Source: Bacteroidota bacterium (lineage in GTDB: Bacteria; Bacteroidota; Bacteroidia; Bacteroidales; Tannerellaceae). From it: DNA of 64,000 nt. The translations under genes and the position numbers were made by a program. Shown here in pieces: positions 1-8,166 of the stretch (positions are counted from its first letter, which is position 1; each line of letters opens with the position of its first letter). Location of the stretch: contig JAEYVY010000022.1 of assembly GCA_023429375.1 (NCBI GenBank), positions 1 through 64,000 of the forward strand, given 5' to 3'. Below the pieces are notes generated by a model. It saw only the letters and a list, made by a program, of their open reading frames with translations, did not search any database and was not told the DNA's origin.

Positions 1-84
1 TGTTAGTATTTGTTAATAAAATAAAGAATCTTAACAATCAAAAGACTGGTAAAACTGATCATTTTACTCCCTCAGGTGGTATAC

Positions 85-122
85 TTTTCAAGTATTATAG
101 TGGGGTAGTTTTCAAGTATTAT
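85..122. repeat. 14-bp direct repeat at the 3' end of the KAP gene
   Basis: The 14-mer TTTTCAAGTATTAT occurs at 85-98 and again at 109-122, with 10 bp between copies. The second copy contains the stop codon of the minus-strand NTPase gene. It may mark a small duplication or an insertion scar. No function can be assigned. Confidence 0.5.
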
Positions 123-1543
123 TTACATTCTTGAAGTTCAAATAATAATTCAATGCGCTGAATTATCATATTAAGATCAAAAATCCCACGCATCATAGCT
201 CCTCTTTCTTCATAATATTTTACTGCATCTAATAGGAGGTCATTATTCATTACATTTGTTTTAAATGTTAATGCTGGCTCTGCGTCTTTGGTTAGAAGGG
301 CATGGGTTTTATATCCTTTATCATCTAACGAATAACAAGACAAAAGCTTTGCGATTTCGTAAATAATGGTACGAGAATTTGTATTGTATATGTCCGATGA
401 GGAAAGAAGCTTATAAGGAAACTTTTTTTCTAAAAATTGAACGATTTCTTGTATTGTTGCTTCTTTGGTAAATAGAGATCGATAAAAATCAGGGTGAGAT
501 ATGCGGAAGTATTGTAAAAGTAAAATTAAGCCAGGGTGACAATAGTTGTTTGTTTTAATTGTTTGTAGTGTTAGGCGAATATGTGCATATATTTTTTCCA
601 TCTGCCTTAAATTAAGATGCATCTGGACAAATATAATTTTAGACATTTTCAGAAAACCTTCTCCTTCTTCTCTATCTCTAAAATTAGATACACGCTGAGG
701 GTTTTCGAAAAAAGCATCAAAATCATATACCTCAAATAGATAATCGCAAAATTTGTCTGTATCTGGTTCTGGTAGAAGATATTCTATATCTATAAAACGT
801 TTGAGGTATTCTTCCGCATTGAGAGATTCACTGCCGTAGTAGCCACGGACGGAGCTGCATAGCTGTTTCTTGTCGATCGATAAAACAAATACAATATTGG
901 GAATAGAGAAAAGGTGTTTGATTCTTTCGAGGACTTTTACTGCATAAGCCGGATTGCATCTATCCAATTCATCCACCATAAATATTAAGGGCTTACCTTC
1001 ATTACAAGAATCAACAAGATCGATCATCGCATTGCGAAATTCTTTTATGGACTTGCATTGCTTTTTATAAGTATCTAACTCTTTCTTTAATAAATCAGAA
1101 GATGTATCAATTCCAGCTTTAAAAACATCACCTATCTCATCACCTAGATATTTTTTTACTGCAGTAGCAGTTGCTGCAGAAACGATGCTTGTGAAAATCT
1201 TTCCGCCTGTAGAAATAACGGTTGCCAACTTGTTTTTAACATCTTCTTTTAAATCTAATTCTTGTAACTCTCCTATTAAGCCGACTAAAGGGTCCGACAC
1301 AAAATCATGTTCCCACACATTGAAATATAGTGTTTTGAAGCTCTCTTTATTCAAATATTGACGCCACATTTTTACAAATGTTGTTTTTCCACTTCCCCAT
1401 TCTCCATTGATCGCCAGCACACAACCATTTGTGTAAGTGGAAACTATCTGTGTTAATATTCTAGCATACTTTTCACGTCCTAATTTGCAATTCTGAAAAG
1501 GATTACGCTCTATTATTTCGGGATCTTGTAATTTACAAATCAT
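119..1543 (-). CDS. KAP-family P-loop NTPase
   Basis: About 474 residues from the ATG at 1543; a TTG at 1564 would add seven residues. In the longer numbering a Walker A motif, GEWGSGKTT, lies at residues 54-62 and a Walker B strand followed by DELDRC at 193-203. This spacing and the acidic-aspartate-arginine tail are typical of KAP NTPases. A moderately hydrophobic, Ala/Thr/Ser-rich stretch near 113-140 lies between the two motifs, where KAP proteins often carry membrane segments. KAP NTPases are recurrent in bacterial defence islands and are thought to act at the membrane, but the role of this one is unknown. The gene diverges from a restriction-modification gene, which fits a defence setting. 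Function beyond ATP binding is inference. Confidence 0.8.
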   Translation of the reverse strand: MICKLQDPEIIERNPFQNCKLGREKYARILTQIVSTYTNGCVLAINGEWGSGKTTFVKMWRQYLNKESFKTLYFNVWEHDFVSDPLVGLIGELQELDLKEDVKNKLATVISTGGKIFTSIVSAATATAVKKYLGDEIGDVFKAGIDTSSDLLKKELDTYKKQCKSIKEFRNAMIDLVDSCNEGKPLIFMVDELDRCNPAYAVKVLERIKHLFSIPNIVFVLSIDKKQLCSSVRGYYGSESLNAEEYLKRFIDIEYLLPEPDTDKFCDYLFEVYDFDAFFENPQRVSNFRDREEGEGFLKMSKIIFVQMHLNLRQMEKIYAHIRLTLQTIKTNNYCHPGLILLLQYFRISHPDFYRSLFTKEATIQEIVQFLEKKFPYKLLSSSDIYNTNSRTIIYEIAKLLSCYSLDDKGYKTHALLTKDAEPALTFKTNVMNNDLLLDAVKYYEERGAMMRGIFDLNMIIQRIELLFELQECK

Positions 1544-1789
1544 ATGACTATTCTTATTATACAATTCAACAAAGAGTTGTGATGTTGTAGCAGCAACAAA
1601 TTTACTGTGATCAAAGGTAACGAAATATTATTGGCCGATCATTCGATTGTGGAATATATACTAGATTTTAAGTGCAGCAAACCTTGAAAGTTGAGTGATT
1701 TTCTTGAGTTGCTATATGCCCCTAAATATCATAAGTGGCTAAAAACAAAGGTTCTTCAATATCGTTGTCCCTTTTTGCCTTATATTTAC

Positions 1790-1797
1790 TAAATTTG
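1790..1797 (+). promoter_or_regulatory. Candidate -7 box for the restriction-modification gene
   Basis: TAAATTTG matches the Bacteroidetes -7 consensus TAnnTTTG, 23 bp before the ATG at 1821. A GTTG at 1764-1767 could act as the -33 element. The match is by pattern only. Confidence 0.45.
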
Positions 1798-1820
1798 TAA
1801 GCACAGTAAAACAATTAGAA

Positions 1821-4169
1821 ATGACTATTAAGCAATATATTGAAGAATTACAAAAGCAGTATCAATCCGGCGTTGCACGTGAACACACCTATCGTCCGGC
1901 GTTACAGCAACTCTTGGCAGCGATGCTCCCTAATCTTATCGTACTAAATGAACCAGCACGGCAAGCCTGTGGAGCTCCCGACTATATCCTGCAACGTAAG
2001 ACTGATAATATTCCTGTAGCCTTTATTGAGGCAAAAGATATCAACGACTCTGACCTTGTTGGCCGCAACAAGAATAAAGAACAATTCACGCGATATAAAA
2101 ATTCGTTAGACAATATCCTGTTTACCGACTACCTTGAATTTCTATTGTATGAAAAAGGGGAGTTTGTCGATAGCATCCGGATTGCGGAACTAAAAGGTGA
2201 GAAAATAGTTCCTGTCCAAGAGAACTTCGATAAGTTTACTCTCTTGATCACTCGTTTTGGCAATGCGCAGCCACAGCGAATCATATCATCGGCAAAGCTG
2301 GCTGAGATTATGGCAGGTAAAGCACGATTGTTGGCTGATGTAATTGAAAAATCGTTCTCACTAAGTGATGCAAACGGTAATTTAGCAGGACAAATAAGCG
2401 CCTTTCGAGAGGTCCTGATCCACGATATTACTCCCAAAGAATTTGCGGATGTGTATGCACAAACTATTGCATACGGAATGTTTGCCGCGCGGATGCACGA
2501 TTCTACACCTGATACTTTTTCACGCCACGAAGCAGCGACACTGATTCCCAAAACCAATCCATTCCTTCGACAACTGTTTCAAAATGTAGCCGGATATGAT
2601 CTGGATGAGCGAATCAGTTGGATCGTTGACGATCTGGCAGAAACGTTTCGTGCTACAGATATACAGTCTGTTATGAAAGGGTTTGGACAACGAACGCAGC
2701 AAACCGACCCGATGATTCATTTTTATGAAAACTTCCTTTCGGCTTACGATCCCAAATTGAGAAAAAGCCGTGGTGTTTGGTACACACCACAAGCGGTTGT
2801 GAATTTCATAGTACGTGCGGTGGATGATATCCTACGGACAGAGTTTCATTTGCCAATGGGCCTTGCCGACACCTCGAAAATAAAGGTAGAACGTGCCATA
2901 GATCAAAGCTTTGATAAGCGCTATGCTGATAAAAAGAAGAAAGAACAGGTGGAATTGCACAAAGTGCAAATACTCGATCCGGCAACAGGAACAGGTACTT
3001 TCTTGGCAGAGGTTGTAAATCAGATATCCAATAAATTCCAAGGCCAGGCCGGTATGTGGCAAGGCTATGTGGAGGAGCATCTCCTGCCTCGTCTTAATGG
3101 CTTTGAGCTATTGATGGCTTCCTATACTATGGCGCATCTGAAATTAGATTGGCTGCTTACCGAAACGGGCTACAAAGCAATAGGCAACAAACGTCTGCGT
3201 GTATTCCTGACCAACTCGCTCGAAGAACATCATAAAGACACCGGAACGCTTTTCTCCCAATTTCTTGCCCGAGAAGCCAATGGTGCTAATGAGATTAAGC
3301 GAAATACACCGGTGATGGTTGTGCTGGGTAATCCACCGTATAGTGGAGAAAGCGCAAATAAAGGCGAGTGGATTATGCGCCTGATGGAAGATTATAAACG
3401 CGAGCCGGATACCAATATGCGATTACAAGAGCGCAACTCTAAATGGATAAATGATGATTATGCCAAATTCATACGGCTGGGACAACATTTTGTCGATAAG
3501 AATCAAGAGGGTGTTCTTGCCTATATCAACAACCACAGTTTTATAGACAATCCTACTTTCCGTGGGATGCGTTGGAATTTGATGAAGAGTTTCGATAAGA
3601 TTTATATCATCGACCTGCATGGTAACAGCAAAAAGAAAGAAGTTTCCCCGGACGGCAGTAAAGATGAAAACGTATTTGACATTATGCAAGGAGTGTCGAT
3701 TAATATTTTTATTAAGACAGGACAGAAGGCAAAAAATGAACTTGCAGAAGTTTTTCATTATGATCTGTATGGGAAAAGACAGGCGAAATACGATTTTCTG
3801 ACCAGTCATACGTTCAGCTCTGTAAACTGGACAAAGCTTTCGCCATCTTCTCCGGAATACTTCTTTGTGCCGAAAGATTATGCAAATAAAGAGGAGTACG
3901 ACAAAGGCTTCAGCCTTTCTAAGTTGATGCCAGAAAATACCATGGGTGTGACAAGTGGAGATGACAAGCGTTATGTCCGGTTCAACTCTTCAGACTTTGA
4001 AGAGAGTACAGATAAGGTAAAGAAGTATTCCTATCGAATTTTTGATGACAGGTGTATAGAGTACGATGTTGATAACTTAGCCAGAGCACGGGCAGCCATA
4101 ATACAACATTTCCCGAAATATGACAACTTAGCTCTATCATGTTGTCGTCAATCTGCGGTAAATACATGA
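1821..4169 (+). CDS. Type ISP/IIG-like restriction-modification enzyme, N-terminal part (prematurely stopped)
   Basis: The 782 residues start with a PD-(D/E)xK-type nuclease region (PD at 53-54, then E70-A-K72) on a family-typical N-terminus. An adenine methyltransferase domain follows, with SAM motif I DPATGTGTFL from residue 386 and catalytic motif IV NPPY at 504-507. The chain stops at a TGA (4167-4169), just before the conserved C-terminal target-recognition region. That region continues in the same frame and is annotated next. No helicase motifs were seen, so the protein is shorter than LlaBIII-type ISP enzymes and closer to a nuclease-methyltransferase-specificity fusion of type IIG style. 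Without its C-terminus the product is probably not functional for cleavage or specific methylation. It may be an inactivated defence gene. Confidence 0.8.
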   Translation: MTIKQYIEELQKQYQSGVAREHTYRPALQQLLAAMLPNLIVLNEPARQACGAPDYILQRKTDNIPVAFIEAKDINDSDLVGRNKNKEQFTRYKNSLDNILFTDYLEFLLYEKGEFVDSIRIAELKGEKIVPVQENFDKFTLLITRFGNAQPQRIISSAKLAEIMAGKARLLADVIEKSFSLSDANGNLAGQISAFREVLIHDITPKEFADVYAQTIAYGMFAARMHDSTPDTFSRHEAATLIPKTNPFLRQLFQNVAGYDLDERISWIVDDLAETFRATDIQSVMKGFGQRTQQTDPMIHFYENFLSAYDPKLRKSRGVWYTPQAVVNFIVRAVDDILRTEFHLPMGLADTSKIKVERAIDQSFDKRYADKKKKEQVELHKVQILDPATGTGTFLAEVVNQISNKFQGQAGMWQGYVEEHLLPRLNGFELLMASYTMAHLKLDWLLTETGYKAIGNKRLRVFLTNSLEEHHKDTGTLFSQFLAREANGANEIKRNTPVMVVLGNPPYSGESANKGEWIMRLMEDYKREPDTNMRLQERNSKWINDDYAKFIRLGQHFVDKNQEGVLAYINNHSFIDNPTFRGMRWNLMKSFDKIYIIDLHGNSKKKEVSPDGSKDENVFDIMQGVSINIFIKTGQKAKNELAEVFHYDLYGKRQAKYDFLTSHTFSSVNWTKLSPSSPEYFFVPKDYANKEEYDKGFSLSKLMPENTMGVTSGDDKRYVRFNSSDFEESTDKVKKYSYRIFDDRCIEYDVDNLARARAAIIQHFPKYDNLALSCCRQSAVNT

Positions 4170-4196
4170 GAGCATATTTGTATAAGTAAGAGTCTA

Positions 4197-4880
4197 ATGG
4201 ATAATTGCTATATCTCAACGCGAACAAAAGAAAGAGCTTATATATTCCCTCTATACCTTTATCCCGACCAATCCGACCTACTCAATACGGTTCGTATCCC
4301 TAACCTCAATCCGAAAATCGTAGAGAGAGTTGCGAAAGGTATTGGTCTTGAGTTTGAGGCGGAGAAAACGAGCGACACCGATAAATTCGCTCCGATAGAC
4401 TTACTCGATTATATCTACGCCGTACTACATAGTCCGGCATACCGTGAAAAATATAAGGAGTTTTTGAAAACAGACTTCCCTCGTGTACCTTATCCTCAAG
4501 ATTCAGAGGAATTTCATCGTCTTGTTGCCATTGGAGGCGAACTTCGCAAAGTGCATCTGATGGAGCATCCTGATCTATCTAAACTTATCACGCAATATCC
4601 TGTTGCTGGAAATAATACCGTTGGTAAGCCGCGCTGGGAACTACTTGCCGATGGACAACAGGGTCGAGTATGGATAAATGATCAGCAATATTTTGACAAT
4701 GTGCCCCTCACCACATGGCAATTTTATATCGGCGGCTATCAACCCGCACAAAAATGGCTTAAAGATCGACAAGGACGAACACTAACCTATGATGACATTA
4801 TGCACTACCAACGGATTATTAAGGCATTGGTGATGACTATAAAGTTCATGTTCTGCACTGATAAACATGACAACCAGTGA
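4197..4880 (+). pseudogene. C-terminal fragment of the type ISP/IIG-like enzyme
   Basis: The 227 codons from an internal ATG lie in exactly the same frame as the preceding gene, separated only by the TGA at 4167-4169 and nine sense codons. The fragment begins with the family block YISTRTKE followed by FPLYLYP, which in intact ISP-type enzymes belongs to the specificity half. The conserved segment therefore spans the stop. Read through, the whole gene is 1,019 residues plus one stop at codon 783. A single base change (for example TGG to TGA) would explain the break. Separate translation as a stand-alone specificity polypeptide is possible but less likely. The very C-terminus, from about 4820, also looks atypical. 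Confidence 0.75.
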
Positions 4881-4937
4881 TTTACGTTTTTGTTCTTTTC
4901 AATTTTGGATAGAAATAAAAATAGAAAACAAATATTT

Positions 4938-5921
4938 ATGATATTAGGTTTTGTTGATAATGTTCAGAATTTGGCTTTGGGTTTAGTTTTACCCATTGTA
5001 ATTATGGTTATCCAATTAATATTGAGATGGAGAGATAAACAGGTTTCGCATATCACTATCGTCGAAAATAAATGCTCTATGGTTTTCCCATCTTTAATGG
5101 AAAATATTGATGGGTTAACGGTCGAGTATGACAAGAAACCAATCGAAGGGAATCTAATATTTTTTCAAATAACTATTTTTAATTCAGGAGTATCTGATAT
5201 CCCAGACACATCTATTTACGAGCCTTTATGTCTTAAACTGCCTTCTGGCTTCAAATGGAAATCTTATAAGATTTTTGATAATTCAGAAAATCTAAAATTT
5301 GAGATAACCTTGAATGAGAAGGATTTGTCATTAATTTGGGATTTGCTTAAAATTCAAGAATATATTCGGATTGATACTGTGATAGAGTACTCTCCGAATT
5401 CTGAAGAAGAATGTGAAGCTCAAATAAGTCCCGATAATTTGCTTTCTAATATTTCATTCAACAAAACTAGAGTGTTGGATTTAAAAGTGTCAAAAAGTAA
5501 TATAAGAAATTATGATATTCTTCTGAGAAACTTAAAGACGTGTGTATTTTTTGTGTTAACTATGCTGTTTTTATATGAAATATTGCTGATGAATGAACGT
5601 ATAATAGTATTTGATGCGGAGATCCCAAATATACAATCCCCTGTTAGTTTTTCCATAAAGGGTAAAAATAATGTTATTATGACTGACAGTCTTGGAAATG
5701 AATTCATCTATGAACAGCATGAAACATTTTTAATTAATAATGTGTCTACAAAGAAAAACGTGGAGAAAAAATCACAAAAGTCAAGGTTGATTCCAATATT
5801 TGTACTCGTAAATGTGTGGGGCTTCATTTTGTTTGAACAATTTAGGATGAGGAAAAAAAGAGAGCGTTTAGGTTTGGTATCATCTAAATCTTGGAACCAG
5901 TTTGAAATCGAGGATTGTTAG
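4938..5921 (+). CDS. Unknown membrane protein of the defence-like segment
   Basis: I do not recognise this protein. From the ATG at 4938 it has about 327 residues; a TTG at 4890 would add 16. A hydrophobic segment near residues 10-28 is followed by a roughly 170-residue soluble, beta-rich-looking region with many Ile, Asn, Ser and Glu residues. A second membrane segment lies near 203-220 (FFVLTMLFLYEILLM) and a third near 285-302 (IPIFVLVNVWGFILF), then a basic tail (MRKKRER). The gene follows the broken restriction enzyme on the same strand and is visibly more AT-rich than the dcw genes, suggesting acquisition. A membrane-anchored sensor or effector of a defence module is only a guess. Confidence 0.7.
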   Translation: MILGFVDNVQNLALGLVLPIVIMVIQLILRWRDKQVSHITIVENKCSMVFPSLMENIDGLTVEYDKKPIEGNLIFFQITIFNSGVSDIPDTSIYEPLCLKLPSGFKWKSYKIFDNSENLKFEITLNEKDLSLIWDLLKIQEYIRIDTVIEYSPNSEEECEAQISPDNLLSNISFNKTRVLDLKVSKSNIRNYDILLRNLKTCVFFVLTMLFLYEILLMNERIIVFDAEIPNIQSPVSFSIKGKNNVIMTDSLGNEFIYEQHETFLINNVSTKKNVEKKSQKSRLIPIFVLVNVWGFILFEQFRMRKKRERLGLVSSKSWNQFEIEDC

Positions 5922-6110
5922 GATAAAACCCATTCCAAGATTTTTGACTCAAGAACCATATAAATGACTGTAGAACGACAAGCTATGACTATTGATATAA
6001 TTATACCTCAGATAACGGCATAAGATGGATTAATGCAGTCTATTTATTGCTAAATCTTGAACATCATTTATCTTTGTGGCATTAAGAAGATTTCAAATAA
6101 TAGTTTCAAA

Positions 6111-6692
6111 ATGGGAAAAAGAGAACGAAGTTTTGGAGAAATAGCGAACGATAACCCAGGGAATTGGACGGAAGAGGAAAAAGAATCTATGGAAGAATTG
6201 GCAAAACCGTTCCTTACCTTGAAGGAGGCAATTCAGCCATATGGAATTAATCAGGATTATGCGAATAATACGCCCGAAACGCTTTCAAAACGGTTCTACT
6301 CCGAATATTTTATCATGTCTGGAATTTTGGAAGGATTTAATAGGCAGGATGAGATTTCCTTCAAAGATCTAAACCAGGCAATATATAATTACGTGCCCAA
6401 AGATTTCTTATGGGATACAACAGTAAATTACCAAAACTCAATAATCACTAAAATGATACGATTTGGGTTTCTCGAAGCTATTGAGACAGATAATAAACAT
6501 ATGCCGCATTTTCGCATAACAGAAGAAGGGGCTAATATCTATAAGCAGCAGGTCTTCCAAAACTTAGCCACTTCTTCGTTTTTTAACTATCAAACATTAT
6601 TGTTGAATAAACGGACGGCTCGTTTAAGTATATTAATGCTTATTGTGACGATATGTTCTATTGTAGTTACAGTATTAAGTTTAGTTTTATAG
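6111..6692 (+). CDS. Small protein with winged-helix-like region and C-terminal membrane anchor
   Basis: About 193 residues from the ATG at 6111; a TTG at 6057 would add 18 but has poor context. The N-terminal part is acidic (GNWTEEEKESMEEL). The middle contains a pattern typical of winged-helix folds: a helix IITKMIRFGFLEAI, a short turn, then FRITEEGANIY. The last 23 residues (from RLSILMLIVTICS) form a single strongly hydrophobic segment, so the protein should be tail-anchored with its bulk in the cytoplasm. It is the last gene before the tRNA-Leu on the accessory side. I cannot assign a function. Confidence 0.65.
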   Translation: MGKRERSFGEIANDNPGNWTEEEKESMEELAKPFLTLKEAIQPYGINQDYANNTPETLSKRFYSEYFIMSGILEGFNRQDEISFKDLNQAIYNYVPKDFLWDTTVNYQNSIITKMIRFGFLEAIETDNKHMPHFRITEEGANIYKQQVFQNLATSSFFNYQTLLLNKRTARLSILMLIVTICSIVVTVLSLVL

Positions 6693-6737
6693 GGTCAGCC
6701 TGTTTGGGAACAATCCGGGAACAAATCTTCAAAAGAA

Positions 6738-6770
6738 AAAGCCTAACTGATTATAAATCAATTAGGCTTT
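6738..6770. terminator. Bidirectional intrinsic terminator
   Basis: AAAGCCTAACTGAT (6738-6751) pairs with ATCAATTAGGCTTT (6757-6770), a 14-bp stem with one mismatch and a 5-nt loop. It is T-rich downstream on both strands. It separates the plus-strand small gene from the minus-strand tRNA gene and can serve both. Confidence 0.8.
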
Positions 6771-6783
6771 CGTTTTCTGCGTA

Positions 6784-6865
6784 CCCAGAGCCGGGATCGA
6801 ACCGGCATGGAAGTGAATCCACTGGTGTTTGAGACCAGCGCGTCTACCAATTCCGCCATCTGGGC
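6784..6865 (-). tRNA. tRNA-Leu (anticodon CAA)
   Basis: The minus strand reads an 82-nt tRNA with acceptor stem GCCCAGA / TCTGGGT, a leucine-type D arm (GGCGGAATTGGTAGAC), anticodon stem CTGGT/ACCAG with loop CTCAAAC, and a T arm with GGTTCGATCC. The anticodon CAA lies at 6831-6833 on the plus strand and decodes UUG. The extra arm (TGGATTCACTTCCA region) is short but class II-like. The 3' CCA is not encoded. The 3' end faces the accessory segment, the usual polarity for islands integrated at tRNA genes. Confidence 0.95.
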
Positions 6866-6882
6866 ATTTTGCTAATGCGTTG

Positions 6883-6912
6883 CAAAGGTAGAGTTTTTTT
6901 TTATTTCTGCAA
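6883..6912 (-). promoter_or_regulatory. Promoter of the tRNA-Leu gene
   Basis: On the minus strand TACCTTTG (6883-6890) matches the Bacteroidetes -7 box TAnnTTTG. A TTG (6910-6912) lies 19 bp upstream at the -33 position. The -7 box ends 17 bp before the first tRNA base. Confidence 0.65.
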
Positions 6913-7028
6913 GGACTATGAGCCTTTTTTTAAACATATGGTATTCTCTTTGATTTATTGGGTTTTTAAAAGGAATAAATGAGAGATTATTTCGTTTACT
7001 TTGTAGTGTTATCTCAAAATATTATGTC

Positions 7029-8108
7029 ATGACAGATAATTATTGTGTTATTATGGGAGGAGGGATCGGAAGCCGATTCTGGCCATTTAGTCGTGAGTCT
7101 TATCCGAAGCAATTTTTGGATATGTTCGGTACTGGACGGTCGTTGCTGCAGATGACATTCGACCGCTTCTCAAAAATCATACCCGTAGAGAATATCTACA
7201 TTGTTACGAATGAGATTTATGAGCCTTTAGTTAGAAAACAACTGCCAGAGTTGTCTGACAGACAGATATTGCTTGAGCCTACTAGAAGGAATACGGCACC
7301 TTGTATTGCGTATGCTTCTTATCATATCAAAGCACGTAACCCGAACGCAAATATTGTGGTTGCTCCTTCTGATCATCTTATCCTTAAAGAAGATGTGTTC
7401 TTGAAAGATATCGAAAATGGATTAGCGTTTGTCAATCATAATAATGCACTGGTTACTCTGGGTGTTAAACCGAGCAGACCGGAAACAGGTTATGGCTACA
7501 TACAGAGTGATGAAGAGGCAATCGGTGATTTTGTTAAAGTAAAAACTTTCACGGAAAAACCAAATGCCGAATTAGCTCAGGTATTCTATGAGAGCGGTGA
7601 ATTCTTCTGGAATTCGGGGCTTTTCTTGTGGAAGGTATCCTCAATTATAGATGCATTTGAGCGTTTCTTACCGGATATTTCTGCACGCTTTAATCTGGGC
7701 GCCGATAAGTTTAATACACCAGAAGAAAAAGCTTTTATTGATGATAACTTCGCGTATTGTCCAAACATTTCTATTGACTATGGCGTCATGGAAAAAGCAG
7801 ATAACGTGTACATGCTGCCTGTTGATTTCGGTTGGGCAGATTTAGGTACGTGGGGATCATTATATGATATAGCCTCGAAAGATGATGCAGGTAATGCCCT
7901 TCTAAAAAGTAGGGTGATGGCATACGATAGCTATGATAACTTGATTGCAGTAGGTGACAAGAATAAATTGGCTGTTGTACAAGGTTTGAATGGTTATATT
8001 GTTGCAGATTCGGGGAATGTTCTTCTTATCTGCAAAAAAGAAGATGAAGACAGGATTAAACAATTCGTTGCAGATGCCCAATTGGAATTTGGTAAAGAAT
8101 TTAACTAA
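7029..8108 (+). CDS. manC: Mannose-1-phosphate guanylyltransferase
   Basis: Makes GDP-mannose from mannose-1-phosphate and GTP in the cytoplasm, feeding surface glycan, O-glycan and GDP-fucose synthesis. The N-terminal nucleotidyltransferase signature is clear: GGGIGSRFWPFSRESYPKQF at residues 9-28. The FTEKP motif and FFWNSGLFLW also match the family. At 359 residues it has only the pyrophosphorylase domain, without the C-terminal isomerase domain of bifunctional enzymes. It is a single-gene unit ended by the strong hairpin at 8124-8166. A variant -7 box (TTACTTTG, 6996-7003) precedes it but does not fit the consensus exactly. Confidence 0.93.
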   Translation: MTDNYCVIMGGGIGSRFWPFSRESYPKQFLDMFGTGRSLLQMTFDRFSKIIPVENIYIVTNEIYEPLVRKQLPELSDRQILLEPTRRNTAPCIAYASYHIKARNPNANIVVAPSDHLILKEDVFLKDIENGLAFVNHNNALVTLGVKPSRPETGYGYIQSDEEAIGDFVKVKTFTEKPNAELAQVFYESGEFFWNSGLFLWKVSSIIDAFERFLPDISARFNLGADKFNTPEEKAFIDDNFAYCPNISIDYGVMEKADNVYMLPVDFGWADLGTWGSLYDIASKDDAGNALLKSRVMAYDSYDNLIAVGDKNKLAVVQGLNGYIVADSGNVLLICKKEDEDRIKQFVADAQLEFGKEFN

Positions 8109-8123
8109 TATAAGATAAAGCAT

Positions 8124-8166
8124 AAAGAACAGGGTGTATCAAACTACTTGATACACCCTGTTCTTT
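8124..8166. terminator. Bidirectional terminator between manC and the EamA gene
   Basis: A perfect 19-bp stem (8124-8142 with 8148-8166; core GAACAGGGTGTATCAA) with a 5-nt loop. The T-run on the plus strand and A-run upstream make it usable in both directions for two convergent genes. The stem abuts the stop codon of the minus-strand gene. Confidence 0.9.

Noticed and set aside
4167..4169. The in-frame TGA as a selenocysteine or recoded tryptophan codon
   Set aside because: Other genes here (for example the GntR regulator and nanH) end in TGA as a normal stop, no SECIS-like hairpin follows, and the family has no known Sec at this place.
1821..4880. Phase-variable switching of the restriction gene
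   Set aside because: No homopolymer or short tandem repeat lies at the break; it is a substitution-type stop, not a frameshift.
6784..6865. tRNA-Ser instead of tRNA-Leu
   Set aside because: The anticodon loop CTCAAAC gives CAA, and the D arm and short extra arm fit leucine.
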